A stretch of 64,000 nucleotides of DNA from JBFLYH01 sp964630235 (GTDB lineage Bacteria; Oederibacteriota; JAAXVQ01; JAUVAV01): the NCBI GenBank assembly GCA_964630235.1, contig CAZVUO010000005.1:62001-126000 (forward strand), given 5' to 3'. The notes under the pieces are model-generated. The model was not told where the DNA came from, ran no database searches, and worked only from the letters and a program-made list of their open reading frames with translations. The position numbers and the translations under genes are program-made. How positions within the stretch are numbered: position 1 is the first letter of the stretch; each line of letters starts with the position of its first letter. This document shows positions 8,482 to 17,640 of the stretch, one piece after another.

Positions 8482-9048
8482 ATGGAAAAAGGGTTGAAAA
8501 TAAACGTTAATTCCTTGGCCGCGGATCCTGCGGTCATTGCCGTGGAACTGGATCCTGGAACGTTTGAACTGGGATCCGAAGTCCGATTGCGGGAACCGGT
8601 CCGCGTGCAAGCGAGAGTGCACCGGCTGGGAGAAAAGGTTTATGTTCGCGGACAAATCGAAACGACGGTGGAGTTGAGCTGTTCCCGGTGTTTGCGGGAG
8701 GTGGCTCAATCCGTACGATCTCCCTTGGTGTTGCTGGCCGTACCGGACAACCACGTGGCCGGACAGTTCTCGCCTGCCGTGGGGGAGGGGACGGAACAAG
8801 ACGATCCCGTGGGGATCGCCTATACCGGGGACCAGGTGGACCTGGTGCCTGAAATACAAAGCGTGCTGATGCTGGCGCTGCCCATGAAGCCGTTGTGCAG
8901 CGAAGACTGTCAAGGACTCTGCCCCCAATGCGGGGCGCGTTTGGTTGAGGGATCCTGTGATTGCCCCGGGCAGAGAGGCGGCCCTGACGGTTGTCAGCCC
9001 GGAATGGTCGAGGGCCCTTTTTCAGCTTTGAAGCAGTGGCGTACCTGA
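8482..9048 (+). CDS. DUF177 (YceD) family protein, probable large-subunit biogenesis factor
   Basis: A 188-aa DUF177/YceD protein. It has the usual central CSRCLREV motif and a C-terminal cysteine cluster (CSEDCQGLCPQCGARL then CDC), which may bind zinc. YceD proteins are nearly always encoded directly before rpmF, as here, and have been linked to 23S rRNA metabolism. The exact biochemical role is not settled. The C-terminal 25 residues after the Cys cluster are not conserved in pattern. Confidence 0.85.
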   Translation: MEKGLKINVNSLAADPAVIAVELDPGTFELGSEVRLREPVRVQARVHRLGEKVYVRGQIETTVELSCSRCLREVAQSVRSPLVLLAVPDNHVAGQFSPAVGEGTEQDDPVGIAYTGDQVDLVPEIQSVLMLALPMKPLCSEDCQGLCPQCGARLVEGSCDCPGQRGGPDGCQPGMVEGPFSALKQWRT

Positions 9049-9069
9049 CGCCAAGGAGGAAATAAATTC

Positions 9070-9252
9070 ATGGCTAATCCAAAGCGCAAATTCTCCAAAG
9101 CGCGAACCCATAAGCGGCGTTCCACCTGGAAACTCGCGCCCGTGAACATTTCCGTTTGCCCGCAATGCCAGCAACCCAAACAACCTCACCGGCTGTGCCC
9201 TAACTGCGGATACTATCGGGGCAAAGAAATCATCAGCCCGGACCAGCAGTAA
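9070..9252 (+). CDS. rpmF: Ribosomal protein bL32
   Basis: A 60-aa bL32. The N-terminal NPKRKFSKARTHKRRSTW is characteristic, and a zinc ribbon is formed by CPQC and CPNC separated by nine residues, so this is the zinc-binding form. AAGGAGG lies upstream of ATG 9070. It is followed 18 bp later by plsX, the common rpmF-plsX-fabH order that links ribosome and membrane lipid production. Confidence 0.97.
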   Translation: MANPKRKFSKARTHKRRSTWKLAPVNISVCPQCQQPKQPHRLCPNCGYYRGKEIISPDQQ

Positions 9253-9270
9253 CCGAAGGGCAGCCCGAAC

Positions 9271-10296
9271 GTGCGCGTCGCGCTTGATTGCATGGGAGGG
9301 GACCGGGGGCCGCTGACCACCATCATCGGCGCCTTGGAAGCGGTGAACACCAATCCCGAGCTGACCGTGCTCCTGGTCGGCGATCAGGAAGTCATCCAGA
9401 GCATCCTCGCTAAACACAAACGGGAATTTGATCCCCGCCGGATTGAGACGGTGCACGCGGCTGACGAGATCACCATGAAGGACGCGCCGGCCCAGGCCGC
9501 GCGCCAGAAGAAAAAATCCTCCATGCACGTGGCCAACCAGCTGGTGAAGGACGGCCGGGCGGACGCGGTGTTCACCGCGGGCAACACCGGCGCGGCCATG
9601 GGCGTGTCCCTGCTGACGCTGGGCCGCATTCCGGGCATTATCCGCCCGGCACTGATGATCAATATTCCTTCCCTGACCCGGCACGGATGGACCTCGGTCC
9701 TCGACGTCGGCGCCAATGTGGACTGCAAGCCGAAAATGCTTGCGCAGTTCGCGGTCATGGGCGATCTCTATCACCGCATCCTGCTGAAAGTGCCCTCGCC
9801 CCGCGTGGGCCTGCTCTCTTTGGGAGAGGAACAGTCCAAGGGCAACGACCTGATCCGCGAATCCCACGAGCTCTTGCGAGGCTTGAAGAATATCAACTTT
9901 ATCGGCAACGTGGAAGGCCAGGATGTGGTGAACGGCCGCGCCGATGTGGTGGTTTGCGACGGTTTTGTCGGCAACGTTATCCTGAAATTCGGGGAAGGCA
10001 TCATGCGCCTCTTCGGGGATATCATGAAAAAGGAAGTTCTCAACGGCAATTTGTTCACGAAGCTCACCGTGGGTCTGCTGACACCGACGATCCGCAGGAT
10101 ATACCGCCGCATGGATTATAAGGAGTACGGCAGCGCTCCCTTGCTCGGCGTGAATGGGATTTCCACCATCGGCCACGGCAAATCCAACAGCAAAGCCATC
10201 AAAAGCGCTATTCTTCACGCCGCCCGGTACGTGTCCGCGCACATCAACGACCGGATCGCGGAAGCCCTGCGCGACAACGGGGTCGCGGAATCGTGA
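9271..10296 (+). CDS. plsX: Phosphate acyltransferase PlsX
   Basis: A 341-aa PlsX starting at GTG with the family signature VALDCMGGDRGP. Other family segments are VFTAGNTGAAMG, VLDVGANVDCKP, LLSLGEEQSKGN and CDGFVGNVILK. It converts acyl-ACP to acyl-phosphate, the donor for the glycerol-3-phosphate acyltransferase PlsY in phospholipid synthesis. Its stop overlaps the GTG start of fabH by 4 nt, implying translational coupling. Confidence 0.96.
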   Translation: MRVALDCMGGDRGPLTTIIGALEAVNTNPELTVLLVGDQEVIQSILAKHKREFDPRRIETVHAADEITMKDAPAQAARQKKKSSMHVANQLVKDGRADAVFTAGNTGAAMGVSLLTLGRIPGIIRPALMINIPSLTRHGWTSVLDVGANVDCKPKMLAQFAVMGDLYHRILLKVPSPRVGLLSLGEEQSKGNDLIRESHELLRGLKNINFIGNVEGQDVVNGRADVVVCDGFVGNVILKFGEGIMRLFGDIMKKEVLNGNLFTKLTVGLLTPTIRRIYRRMDYKEYGSAPLLGVNGISTIGHGKSNSKAIKSAILHAARYVSAHINDRIAEALRDNGVAES

Positions 10297-11282
10297 ACGC
10301 TCCGCGGCGGGTGGGCATTGCGGGCATCGGGTATTACCTGCCCGAACGTGTGCTGACCAATCAGGAACTGGAATCCCGGCTGGATACCACGGACGAATGG
10401 ATCGTCAGCCGGACGGGGATCCGCGAGCGGCGCATCGCTGCGCCGGAACAGACGTCTTCCGATTTGGGCGTGATTGCCGCCGAGCGGGCGCTGGCGGATG
10501 CCGGGGTGATGGCCTCTGACGTGGATGTGATCGTGGCGGCGACTTCCTCGCCAGACATGGTTTTTCCCGCCACGGCCTGCCTGATTCAATCCCGGATCGG
10601 CGCCGTGCGAGCCGGCGCATTCGATCTAAGCGCGGTTTGTTCCGGTTTTGTGTTTGCTTATGTGACCGGCGCGGCCCTGGTGCGTTCCGGCCAGGCCGAC
10701 CGGGTGCTGGTCGTGGCCACGGAAAAGTTTTCCAGCCTCCTGGATTGGCAGGACCGGCGAACCGCCGTGCTGATGGGCGACGGAGCGGGCGCGGTGGTTC
10801 TGACCACGGACGCGCCCCGCGGCGAGTTGCTTTCCAGCACGCTCGGCACCGACAGCCGGGGGATCGAAGATCTTTGGATCCCAGCCGGCGGTTCGAAACT
10901 GCCGGCCTCCCACGACACGGTGGACCAGCGGCTGCACTATATGAAAATGAACGGACCTGAAATTTACAAATTCGGGGTCCGCATTATCGGCGAGTCGGTG
11001 GCGCAGGCCTTGAAGCTGGCGGGATTGCGCGAGTCCGATCTGGATCTCTTGGTGCCGCACCAGGCCAATATCCGCATTTTGCAGTCAGCCGCCAAACGCT
11101 TCAAGCTGCCGATGGAAAAGGTCCTGATCAACATCGGCCGGTACAGCAATACCTCGGCCGCGTCCCTGCCCATCGCGCTCGGCGAGGCCAAAGATCAAGG
11201 ACTGCTCAAGCCGGGAATGAATGTGGCGTTGGTGGCTTTCGGCGCCGGGCTCACCTGGGGCTCGGCGATTATCCGCTGGTGA
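10293..11282 (+). CDS. fabH: 3-oxoacyl-ACP synthase III
   Basis: A 329-aa KAS III starting at GTG 10293. The catalytic triad is visible: Cys116 in DLSAVCSGFVFAY, His in VPHQANIRI and Asn in INIGRYSNTSAAS. It condenses an acyl-CoA primer with malonyl-ACP to begin type II fatty-acid synthesis. It overlaps plsX and is followed by fabD 17 bp later. Confidence 0.96.
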   Translation: MNAPRRVGIAGIGYYLPERVLTNQELESRLDTTDEWIVSRTGIRERRIAAPEQTSSDLGVIAAERALADAGVMASDVDVIVAATSSPDMVFPATACLIQSRIGAVRAGAFDLSAVCSGFVFAYVTGAALVRSGQADRVLVVATEKFSSLLDWQDRRTAVLMGDGAGAVVLTTDAPRGELLSSTLGTDSRGIEDLWIPAGGSKLPASHDTVDQRLHYMKMNGPEIYKFGVRIIGESVAQALKLAGLRESDLDLLVPHQANIRILQSAAKRFKLPMEKVLINIGRYSNTSAASLPIALGEAKDQGLLKPGMNVALVAFGAGLTWGSAIIRW

Positions 11283-11299
11283 GGGCAGGGAGCTGACCT

Positions 11300-12256
11300 A
11301 TGTCGAAGATCGGGCTGGTTTTTCCGGGACAGGGATCCCAATTCGCGGGGATGGGCAAGGAACTGATCGCTGCGTTCCCCGAGGCGCAGGCCATTTACCG
11401 GCAGGCGGATGAAATTCTTGGCATGCCCCTGACCCGTCTGATCCTGGAAGGTCCGGAAGAAGAACTCAGGCAGACGTCCGTTGCCCAGCCGGCCATCCTG
11501 ACCGCGTCGGTCGCCGCCTGGGCCGCTCTGAATGGGAATTGGCATGCGGCGCCTGAGCAGTGTCTGGCTGCCGGTCATTCCTTGGGTGAGTATTCCGCCC
11601 TGGTGGCCGCCGGGGTGATGGACTTTCCGGTTGCGCTCCGGCTCGTAAGGCGGCGCGGAGAACTTATGCAGGCCGCGGCGCAGACTGTATCCGGCGGCAT
11701 GGCGGCGGTTATCGGCCTCACTGAACCCGAGGTGGCCACGCTCTGCCTGGAAGCCGATGCCGAGGGGCAGGTGCAGCCGGCCAATTTCAACTCTCCCGGG
11801 CAAGTCGTGGTTTCCGGTTCCAGCGAGGCGTTGGAGAAATTGGAGGCGCTGGCCAAGGCCAGGAAGGTCCGGGTTATTCCGCTGGCGGTTTCAGGCCCTT
11901 TTCATTCGCGTTTCATGCAGCTGGCCGCCGATCGCCTGGCGCCGGAATTGGACCAGGCCGACCTTCGGACTGCCCGGTTTCCGGTTGTGGCGAACGTTTC
12001 GGCTGAACCGTTGTCCCAGCCGGATGCCATCCGGGCAGCCCTGCTCCAGCAGGTCACGGGGGCAGTACGCTGGGAGGCGTCTGTGCGCCGCCTGGCCGCC
12101 ATGGGTGTCACGCGTCTGCTGGAAATCGGGCCAGGCCGGGTTTTGAAAGGGTTGATTAAGAAAACCGACCCGGCGCTGGAGGTTTTGGGCGTTTTCCGGC
12201 CTGAAGAAATCCATCACGCTGCCGGGCAGCTGGCAGGAATAGGAGGGAGACCATGA
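11300..12256 (+). CDS. fabD: Malonyl-CoA:ACP transacylase
   Basis: A 318-aa FabD. The N-terminal LVFPGQGSQFAGMGKEL and the nucleophile motif AAGHSLGEYSAL, with Ser94, are intact, as is the SGPFHSRFM segment with the catalytic His. It loads malonate onto ACP for chain elongation. GGGAG precedes ATG 11300. The last codons overlap fabG by 4 nt (ATGA). Confidence 0.96.
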   Translation: MSKIGLVFPGQGSQFAGMGKELIAAFPEAQAIYRQADEILGMPLTRLILEGPEEELRQTSVAQPAILTASVAAWAALNGNWHAAPEQCLAAGHSLGEYSALVAAGVMDFPVALRLVRRRGELMQAAAQTVSGGMAAVIGLTEPEVATLCLEADAEGQVQPANFNSPGQVVVSGSSEALEKLEALAKARKVRVIPLAVSGPFHSRFMQLAADRLAPELDQADLRTARFPVVANVSAEPLSQPDAIRAALLQQVTGAVRWEASVRRLAAMGVTRLLEIGPGRVLKGLIKKTDPALEVLGVFRPEEIHHAAGQLAGIGGRP

Positions 12257-13002
12257 ATTTGAAGGGAAAAGTCGCTTGGATTACCGGGGGAGCCCAGGGG
12301 ATCGGGCTGGCGATAGCTAAAGAATTGGCTGTCCGCGGGGCGGATTTGGCGATTGCGGACGTCAACCTTGAAAAGGCCGAAGCCGCGGCCAGCCAGCTGG
12401 CCGCCGAGACCGGACGCCAAACCCTGGCCGTGAAAATGAACGTCGCCGTTCTGGCCGAGGTCGAGGCGGGCCTTAAAATAATCGTTGACAAATATGGCCG
12501 CCTCGATATATTGGTCAATAACGCAGGGGTGACCCGGGACGGTTTGATCATGCGCATGAACGAATCGGACTGGGATTTGGTTCTGACCATCAATTTAAAA
12601 GGCACGTTCAACTGCATAAAAGCCGCAACCCGGCCCATGCTCAAACAACGGTCAGGACGGATTGTCAACATCGCTTCCGTGGTCGGTCTGATGGGCAATG
12701 CCGGACAGGCTAATTATTCCGCCAGTAAAGCCGGCGTGATCGGGTTGACCAAAACCGCGGCCAAGGAATTGGCGAGCCGTTCCATCACGGTCAACGCCGT
12801 GGCGCCGGGATTTATCAAGACCCAGATGACTGAAGTGCTTTCGGAGGAAGCCAAGGAGGCGCTGAAAAAGCTGATCCCTCTGGGGACGCTTGGCGAACCC
12901 GAAGACGTGGCCAAGACCGTGGCTTTTCTGGCATCGGACGAAGCCGCCTATATCACGGGACAGGTAGTGGCTGTGGATGGCGGCATGGTGATGCATTCGT
13001 AA
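12253..13002 (+). CDS. fabG: 3-oxoacyl-ACP reductase
   Basis: A 249-aa short-chain dehydrogenase with the cofactor loop TGGAQGIGLAIA, the NNAGVTRDGL motif typical of FabG, the catalytic YSASK (Tyr-x-x-x-Lys), and the C-terminal ITGQVVAVDGGMVM. It reduces 3-oxoacyl-ACP with NAD(P)H. Its position between fabD and acpP makes fatty-acid synthesis the natural role. No dehydratase (fabZ) or enoyl reductase (fabI/K) follows in this run. Confidence 0.95.
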   Translation: MNLKGKVAWITGGAQGIGLAIAKELAVRGADLAIADVNLEKAEAAASQLAAETGRQTLAVKMNVAVLAEVEAGLKIIVDKYGRLDILVNNAGVTRDGLIMRMNESDWDLVLTINLKGTFNCIKAATRPMLKQRSGRIVNIASVVGLMGNAGQANYSASKAGVIGLTKTAAKELASRSITVNAVAPGFIKTQMTEVLSEEAKEALKKLIPLGTLGEPEDVAKTVAFLASDEAAYITGQVVAVDGGMVMHS

Positions 13003-13060
13003 AAATGCCTTAATCGGGCAGATCAAAAGCAACAGATCACACTTAAGGAGGTTACACAGC

Positions 13061-13306
13061 GTGGCATTAGAAGCGAAAGTCAAAGAGATTATCGCGAACC
13101 AACTGGGTGTCAACCCTGATGAAGTGACCAACGAGGCTTCCTTCATCGACGATTTGGGCGCCGATTCCCTGGATACAGTGGAATTGGTCATGGCCCTGGA
13201 AGAGGAATTCGGCATGGAAATTCCCGATGATGAAGCGGAGAAGATCAAGACCGTTGGGGATGCCATCGAGTTCATCAAATCCCATGCCAATATCGCCCAA
13301 GCGTAA
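13061..13306 (+). CDS. acpP: Acyl carrier protein
   Basis: An 81-aa acidic ACP starting at GTG, with a strong AAGGAGG at 13045-13051. The phosphopantetheine attachment motif is GADSLDTVE, with Ser36. It carries growing acyl chains between the Fab enzymes encoded around it. A strong terminator follows at 13363, so some transcripts end here, which may help give ACP its usual high expression. Confidence 0.97.
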   Translation: MALEAKVKEIIANQLGVNPDEVTNEASFIDDLGADSLDTVELVMALEEEFGMEIPDDEAEKIKTVGDAIEFIKSHANIAQA

Positions 13307-13362
13307 GCACGAATAAGGTCCAAATCCACTCAGCTTCATTCCGCACCGGATCAACGGAGAAG

Positions 13363-13400
13363 TTCCCCCGTTCGCTTAGCGGCGAGCGGGGGAATTTTTA
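13363..13400 (+). terminator. Rho-independent terminator after acpP
   Basis: TTCCCCCGTTCGC and GGCGAGCGGGGGAA form a GC-rich stem around TTAGC, followed by TTTTT. It lies in the 313-bp gap between acpP and fabF. The rest of that gap (13401-13619) holds a T-run and an 11-nt palindrome GATATCATATC but no clear promoter or gene. Confidence 0.88.
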
Positions 13401-13619
13401 CGTTTGACGCTGAAGCCGGTTGTGTCCTGGCCCGGCTGGGACGGCAGCGGCAGGTGTGCCTCATCTGTTGACCAGGAATTTGAGTCATGAGACGGTTTTT
13501 TTAGAAAGAAGATAGGTGATAGTAGACCGCAAGTGAGATATCATATCAACTTTCTAATCTCGCCTCTCAAATGCTCTGGTTCCCGGGCAACGGGTTGTCC
13601 AGTAACCTAGGGAGGGATT

Positions 13620-14861
13620 ATGCCAAGAAGGGTCGTGGTGACCGGGCTGGGGGCTGTGACGCCCCTGGGAAACAACGTTGAAACCTACTGGAAAAACCTG
13701 CTGGCCGGAAAATCGGGTATCGGTCCCATCACCCATTTCGACGCCAGCCAATTTGATTCCCGCATCGCCGGTGAAGTGCGTGAATTTGATCCGTCCGGAG
13801 TCGTGGATCGCAAAGAAGCCCGGCGGCTTGATCTTTTTGTCCAGTACGCGCTTGTGGCGGCCCAGGAGGCCCTCCGGCAATCCGGGCTGGATTTGGAAAA
13901 GGTGGATCATGAGCGGATCGGCAGCGTGATCGGCTGCGGGATCGGCGGGATCGGCGTGGCGGAAACGCAGAAGGAAATTCTCCTCGCCCGCGGCCCGGGA
14001 CGCGTCTCGCCTTTCTTGGTTCCCATGATGATCCCCAACATGGCGCCGGGAATGATCGCGATCAAATACGGGTTCCGCGGGCCCAATATTTCGGTGGTCA
14101 CGGCCTGCGCCTCGGGCAACAACGCTTTTACGGATGCCGTGCGCATGATCCAACGGGGTGACGCGGATGTCATGATCGTCGGCGGCACTGAATCCGCCGT
14201 GACGCCGCTGGCGGTATCCGGCTTCTGCTCGGCCAAGGCGCTTTCCACCCGCAATGACGAACCGCAGCGCGCCAGCCGGCCCTTTGATCGTGACCGCGAC
14301 GGGTTTGTCATTGCTGAAGGCTGCGGGCTGGCGGTGGTGGAATCGCTGGAGCACGCTCAGCGCCGGGGCGCGGCAATCTTGGCGGAAATCGGCGGCTATG
14401 GCATGTCGGACGACGCGTATCACATGACCGCCCCCCTGCCGGACGGCTCCGGAGGCGCCAAGTCCATGGCCCTCGCCATCCAGGATGCGGGGCTCAAACC
14501 GGAAGACATCAGTTACATCAACGCGCACGGAACCTCGACCCTCCAGGGCGACATCGGAGAGACCATGGCGATCAAGCGGGTCTTCGGCGACCGGGCGAAG
14601 CATATTCCCGTTTCCTCCACCAAGTCCATGATCGGACACGCGCTCGGCGCGGCTGGGGGCGTTGAATTCGTGGCCGCGGTTAAGTCCATCCAAGAACAAA
14701 TACTTCATCCCACGGTCAATTTGGAAAATCCAGACCCCGAGTGCGACCTGGATTATATTCCCGAAGGGCCCCGACGGGTCGAAGTGCGCAACGTCCTCTC
14801 CAATTCATTCGGATTCGGCGGACATAATGTCACCCTGCTGGTGCGCCGGTTTGAAGGCTAG
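13620..14861 (+). CDS. fabF: 3-oxoacyl-ACP synthase II
   Basis: A 413-aa elongating ketosynthase. The active-site Cys163 lies in TACASGNNAFTD; the two catalytic histidines are in INAHGTSTLQGD and KSMIGHALGAAGG. The N-terminal VVVTGLGAVTPLGNN and C-terminal NSFGFGGHN are typical. It condenses acyl-ACP with malonyl-ACP. GGGAGG precedes the ATG. It follows a terminator after acpP, so it may have a separate promoter that I could not identify. Confidence 0.96.
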   Translation: MPRRVVVTGLGAVTPLGNNVETYWKNLLAGKSGIGPITHFDASQFDSRIAGEVREFDPSGVVDRKEARRLDLFVQYALVAAQEALRQSGLDLEKVDHERIGSVIGCGIGGIGVAETQKEILLARGPGRVSPFLVPMMIPNMAPGMIAIKYGFRGPNISVVTACASGNNAFTDAVRMIQRGDADVMIVGGTESAVTPLAVSGFCSAKALSTRNDEPQRASRPFDRDRDGFVIAEGCGLAVVESLEHAQRRGAAILAEIGGYGMSDDAYHMTAPLPDGSGGAKSMALAIQDAGLKPEDISYINAHGTSTLQGDIGETMAIKRVFGDRAKHIPVSSTKSMIGHALGAAGGVEFVAAVKSIQEQILHPTVNLENPDPECDLDYIPEGPRRVEVRNVLSNSFGFGGHNVTLLVRRFEG

Positions 14862-14863
14862 TC

Positions 14864-15589
14864 ATGGTCAGGTCGGCGCCGCCGGAACAAGTTTTCGCCA
14901 GGCTCCACAAGCGGCTGAAAGCACGCCCGGCCACGCTGGAACTGCTGCGCGAGGCCTGCCGGCACCGTTCGTATGTGAACGAACTTAAATCAGGACGCGC
15001 GGGAAGAGAAGCATCCAACGAGCGGCTGGAGTTTTTCGGCGATGCCGTGCTGGGGTTTACCATCGCCAAGCTTCTGTATCAGGCCTGGCCGCAAGCGGAC
15101 GAAGGACGGCTGTCCCAAGCCAAGTCCCGCCTGGTTTCCGCGGAGCGCCTGGCGCAAATCGCCCGCGGGCTGGAGTTGGGACAGGCGCTGCTTCTGGGGC
15201 AAGGCGAGGATGTGTCGGGCGGGCGCGAACGCATTTCGCTTCTCGCCAATGTCATGGAAGCCGTGATCGGAGCGGTGGCGCTTGGCGAAGGCACGGACCA
15301 GGCTGAAGCGCTGATCCGGGATTTGTGGGCCGAGGCCCTCGAAGAAGAATTGCGCGGCGGCGCGCAGCCTGACTATAAATCGCTGTTGCAGGAATATTCC
15401 CAAAAAACCACCGGCGCTCTGCCGGAATACACGGTGGAGCAGGTTATGGGACCTGCCCATAACCGGCGTTATCAGGTCGCGGTCCGGCTCAAGGACAGAG
15501 TGAGGGGCCGGGGCGAAGGGCCTAGCAAAAAACAAGCCGCGCAGGCAGCCGCGGCGCAGGCCTATGCGGCCTTGCAACAGGAAAAATAA
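14864..15589 (+). CDS. rnc: Ribonuclease III
   Basis: A 241-aa RNase III. The nuclease signature NERLEFFGDAVLGF (usual form ERLEFLGDAVL) carries the metal-binding acidic residues, with a second acidic site near NVMEAVIGAVAL, where the family usually has E-A-x-x-G-A. A C-terminal double-stranded-RNA-binding domain begins at DYKSLLQEYSQ and ends in KKQAAQAAAAQAY. It processes rRNA precursors and structured mRNAs. It starts 2 nt after fabF stops, so expression is coupled to the lipid genes. Confidence 0.95.
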   Translation: MVRSAPPEQVFARLHKRLKARPATLELLREACRHRSYVNELKSGRAGREASNERLEFFGDAVLGFTIAKLLYQAWPQADEGRLSQAKSRLVSAERLAQIARGLELGQALLLGQGEDVSGGRERISLLANVMEAVIGAVALGEGTDQAEALIRDLWAEALEEELRGGAQPDYKSLLQEYSQKTTGALPEYTVEQVMGPAHNRRYQVAVRLKDRVRGRGEGPSKKQAAQAAAAQAYAALQQEK

Positions 15590-15601
15590 CAGGGGGATGG
15601 C

Positions 15602-16759
15602 ATGAACTACTTTTTAAGCGAAGAGCAAAAAATGATTGTGGACACCGCGCGGGAGCTGGCGCAGGAGAAGATCAAGCCGGTCCGGGAAAAGTATGACGAA
15701 GAGGGGCACTTCCCCTGGGACATCGTCAAGGAGATGGCCGCGGCGGACCTCATGGGACTCTATATTCCCGAACAGTATAAGGGGATGGGCCGGGGCATTT
15801 TCGAACTCTGCCTGGCGGTCGAGGAACTCTCCAAGGTCTGCGGCGGCATTTCCCTGGCCATGGCCGCCACGGCCCTGGGCACGTTTCCCATCCTCCTGTT
15901 CGGCACGGACGAGCAAAAAGCCAAATACCTCCCGGACATCGCCACGGGCAAAAAGCTGGCGGCTTTCGGATTGACCGAGGCCAACGCCGGCTCGGACGCG
16001 GGTAACATGACTACCACCGCGGTCAAGGACGGCGATCACTATGTGATTAACGGCACCAAACAGTGGATCACCAACGGCGGCGAGGCGGAAACCTATACGG
16101 TCATTGCCATGACCAACAAAGCCAAGGGTACGCGCGGCGCCACGGCGTTCATCGTGGAGAAGGGAACGCCTGGGTTCAGTTTTGGCAAAAAGGAAAATAA
16201 AATGGGTATTCGCGCCTCGGCCACGCGGGAGCTGGTTTTCACCAACTGCCGGGTCCCGGCCAAGAATGTACTCGCCAAGGAAGGCATGGGCTTCATCGTG
16301 GCGGTGAACACGCTGAACACGTCCCGGCCGGGCGTGGCGTCCCAGGCATTGGGCATCGCCGCCGGGGCCCTGGAGGAGGCGGTCCAGTACGCCCGCCAGC
16401 GCGTCCAGTTCGGCCAGCCCATTTCCAGCATACAAGCCGTGCAGCATATGCTGGCGGATATGGCCACCGAAGTGGAAGCCGCCCGCGCGCTGCTGTACGC
16501 CACCGCGCGCACGATTGACGCCGGCGAAAAGGGATTTGCCCGCATCTCGGCCATGTCCAAGCTGTTCGCTTCGGAAGTGGCCATGCGGGTTACCACCAAC
16601 GCGGTTCAAGTGCTGGGCGGGTACGGCTACATGAAAGAATACCCCGTGGAAAAAATGATGCGCGACGCCAAGATTACCCAGATCTATGAGGGCACGAGCC
16701 AGATCCAACGGAACGAGATCGCCCTGCAGTTGATCAAAGAAGCCGCGCAGAAAAAATAA
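15602..16759 (+). CDS. Acyl-CoA dehydrogenase
   Basis: A 385-aa FAD-dependent acyl-CoA dehydrogenase of the short/medium-chain type. Motifs include FGLTEANAGSDAGNM, the FAD-contact KQWITNGGEAETY, VLGGYGYMKEYPVEKMMRDAK, and the catalytic base in QIYEGTSQIQRN (Glu363). It removes two hydrogens from acyl-CoA and passes electrons to ETF. The etfBA genes lie directly downstream, confirming the redox partner. Its location right after fabF-rnc is unusual for a beta-oxidation enzyme; substrate is unknown. Confidence 0.93.
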   Translation: MNYFLSEEQKMIVDTARELAQEKIKPVREKYDEEGHFPWDIVKEMAAADLMGLYIPEQYKGMGRGIFELCLAVEELSKVCGGISLAMAATALGTFPILLFGTDEQKAKYLPDIATGKKLAAFGLTEANAGSDAGNMTTTAVKDGDHYVINGTKQWITNGGEAETYTVIAMTNKAKGTRGATAFIVEKGTPGFSFGKKENKMGIRASATRELVFTNCRVPAKNVLAKEGMGFIVAVNTLNTSRPGVASQALGIAAGALEEAVQYARQRVQFGQPISSIQAVQHMLADMATEVEAARALLYATARTIDAGEKGFARISAMSKLFASEVAMRVTTNAVQVLGGYGYMKEYPVEKMMRDAKITQIYEGTSQIQRNEIALQLIKEAAQKK

Positions 16760-16815
16760 GCCGTTGGACCGGTCAGACCCCGTCCGGCCGGTCAGACGAG
16801 TCTTGGAGGTATTTC

Positions 16816-17607
16816 ATGCATATCGTCGTTTTGATCAAACAAGTGGTGGCCACCACCAACGTCAAACTGGATCCCCAGACTGGGACCATGATCCGGGACG
16901 GGGTGGAGAGCATTCTCAATCCCTTTGACGAGTACGCCGTGGAAGAGGGCCTGCGCATCAAGGAAAAGCTGGGCGGCAAAGTCACGGTGCTGACCATGGG
17001 GCCGCCGCAGGCCAAGGAGGTCATTCGCAAGGCCATCGGCATGGGCGTGGACGAAGGGATTCTGCTGACTGACCGGGCGCTGGCAGGGTCGGATACCTGG
17101 GCCACGGCGTATACCCTGTCCCAAGCGCTGAAAAAGATCGGCGACTTCCAGCTTATCCTGACGGGAAAACAGGCGGTGGATGGGGATACCGCCCAGGTGG
17201 GTCCGGAGATCGCGGCCTGCCTGGACCTGCCGATGATTGCCTGGGTGCGCAAAATCGAGGAGATCACGCCGGAGCGCATCCGCGCCGAGCGGCTGATGGA
17301 GGACGGGTATGACGTGCTGGAAAGCCCCCTGCCTGCGGTGCTCAGCGTGGTCAAGGAGATCAATGAGCCGCGGCTGGAATCCCTGAAAGGGAAGATGCGG
17401 GCGAAAAAATACGAACCGCAAACCTGGGGAGTCGCGGACCTGCCGGATTTTGATACCGCGCAGGTGGGATTGAGCGGGTCGCCCACCCGTGTGGCCAAGA
17501 CATTTACCCCCCAGCGGCAGTATCATAGCGAAATGATCGGCGGCACGCCCAAGGAAGCGGCGGACGTGCTGTATAAGAAGATCAAGGATATGCATATCAT
17601 CCAGTAA
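16816..17607 (+). CDS. etfB: Electron transfer flavoprotein beta subunit
   Basis: A 263-aa EtfB with the N-terminal VVLIKQVVATTNVKLD, the NPFDEYAVEEGL motif and the nucleotide-binding stretch ILTGKQAVDGDTAQVGPEIA. With EtfA it forms the FAD-containing shuttle that takes electrons from acyl-CoA dehydrogenase. A strong TTGGAGG precedes the start. The pairing with the upstream dehydrogenase is direct, with a 56-bp gap. Confidence 0.95.
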   Translation: MHIVVLIKQVVATTNVKLDPQTGTMIRDGVESILNPFDEYAVEEGLRIKEKLGGKVTVLTMGPPQAKEVIRKAIGMGVDEGILLTDRALAGSDTWATAYTLSQALKKIGDFQLILTGKQAVDGDTAQVGPEIAACLDLPMIAWVRKIEEITPERIRAERLMEDGYDVLESPLPAVLSVVKEINEPRLESLKGKMRAKKYEPQTWGVADLPDFDTAQVGLSGSPTRVAKTFTPQRQYHSEMIGGTPKEAADVLYKKIKDMHIIQ

Positions 17608-17640
17608 GGCGCGCATGCGTGGCATCGGGAGGTTAACGCA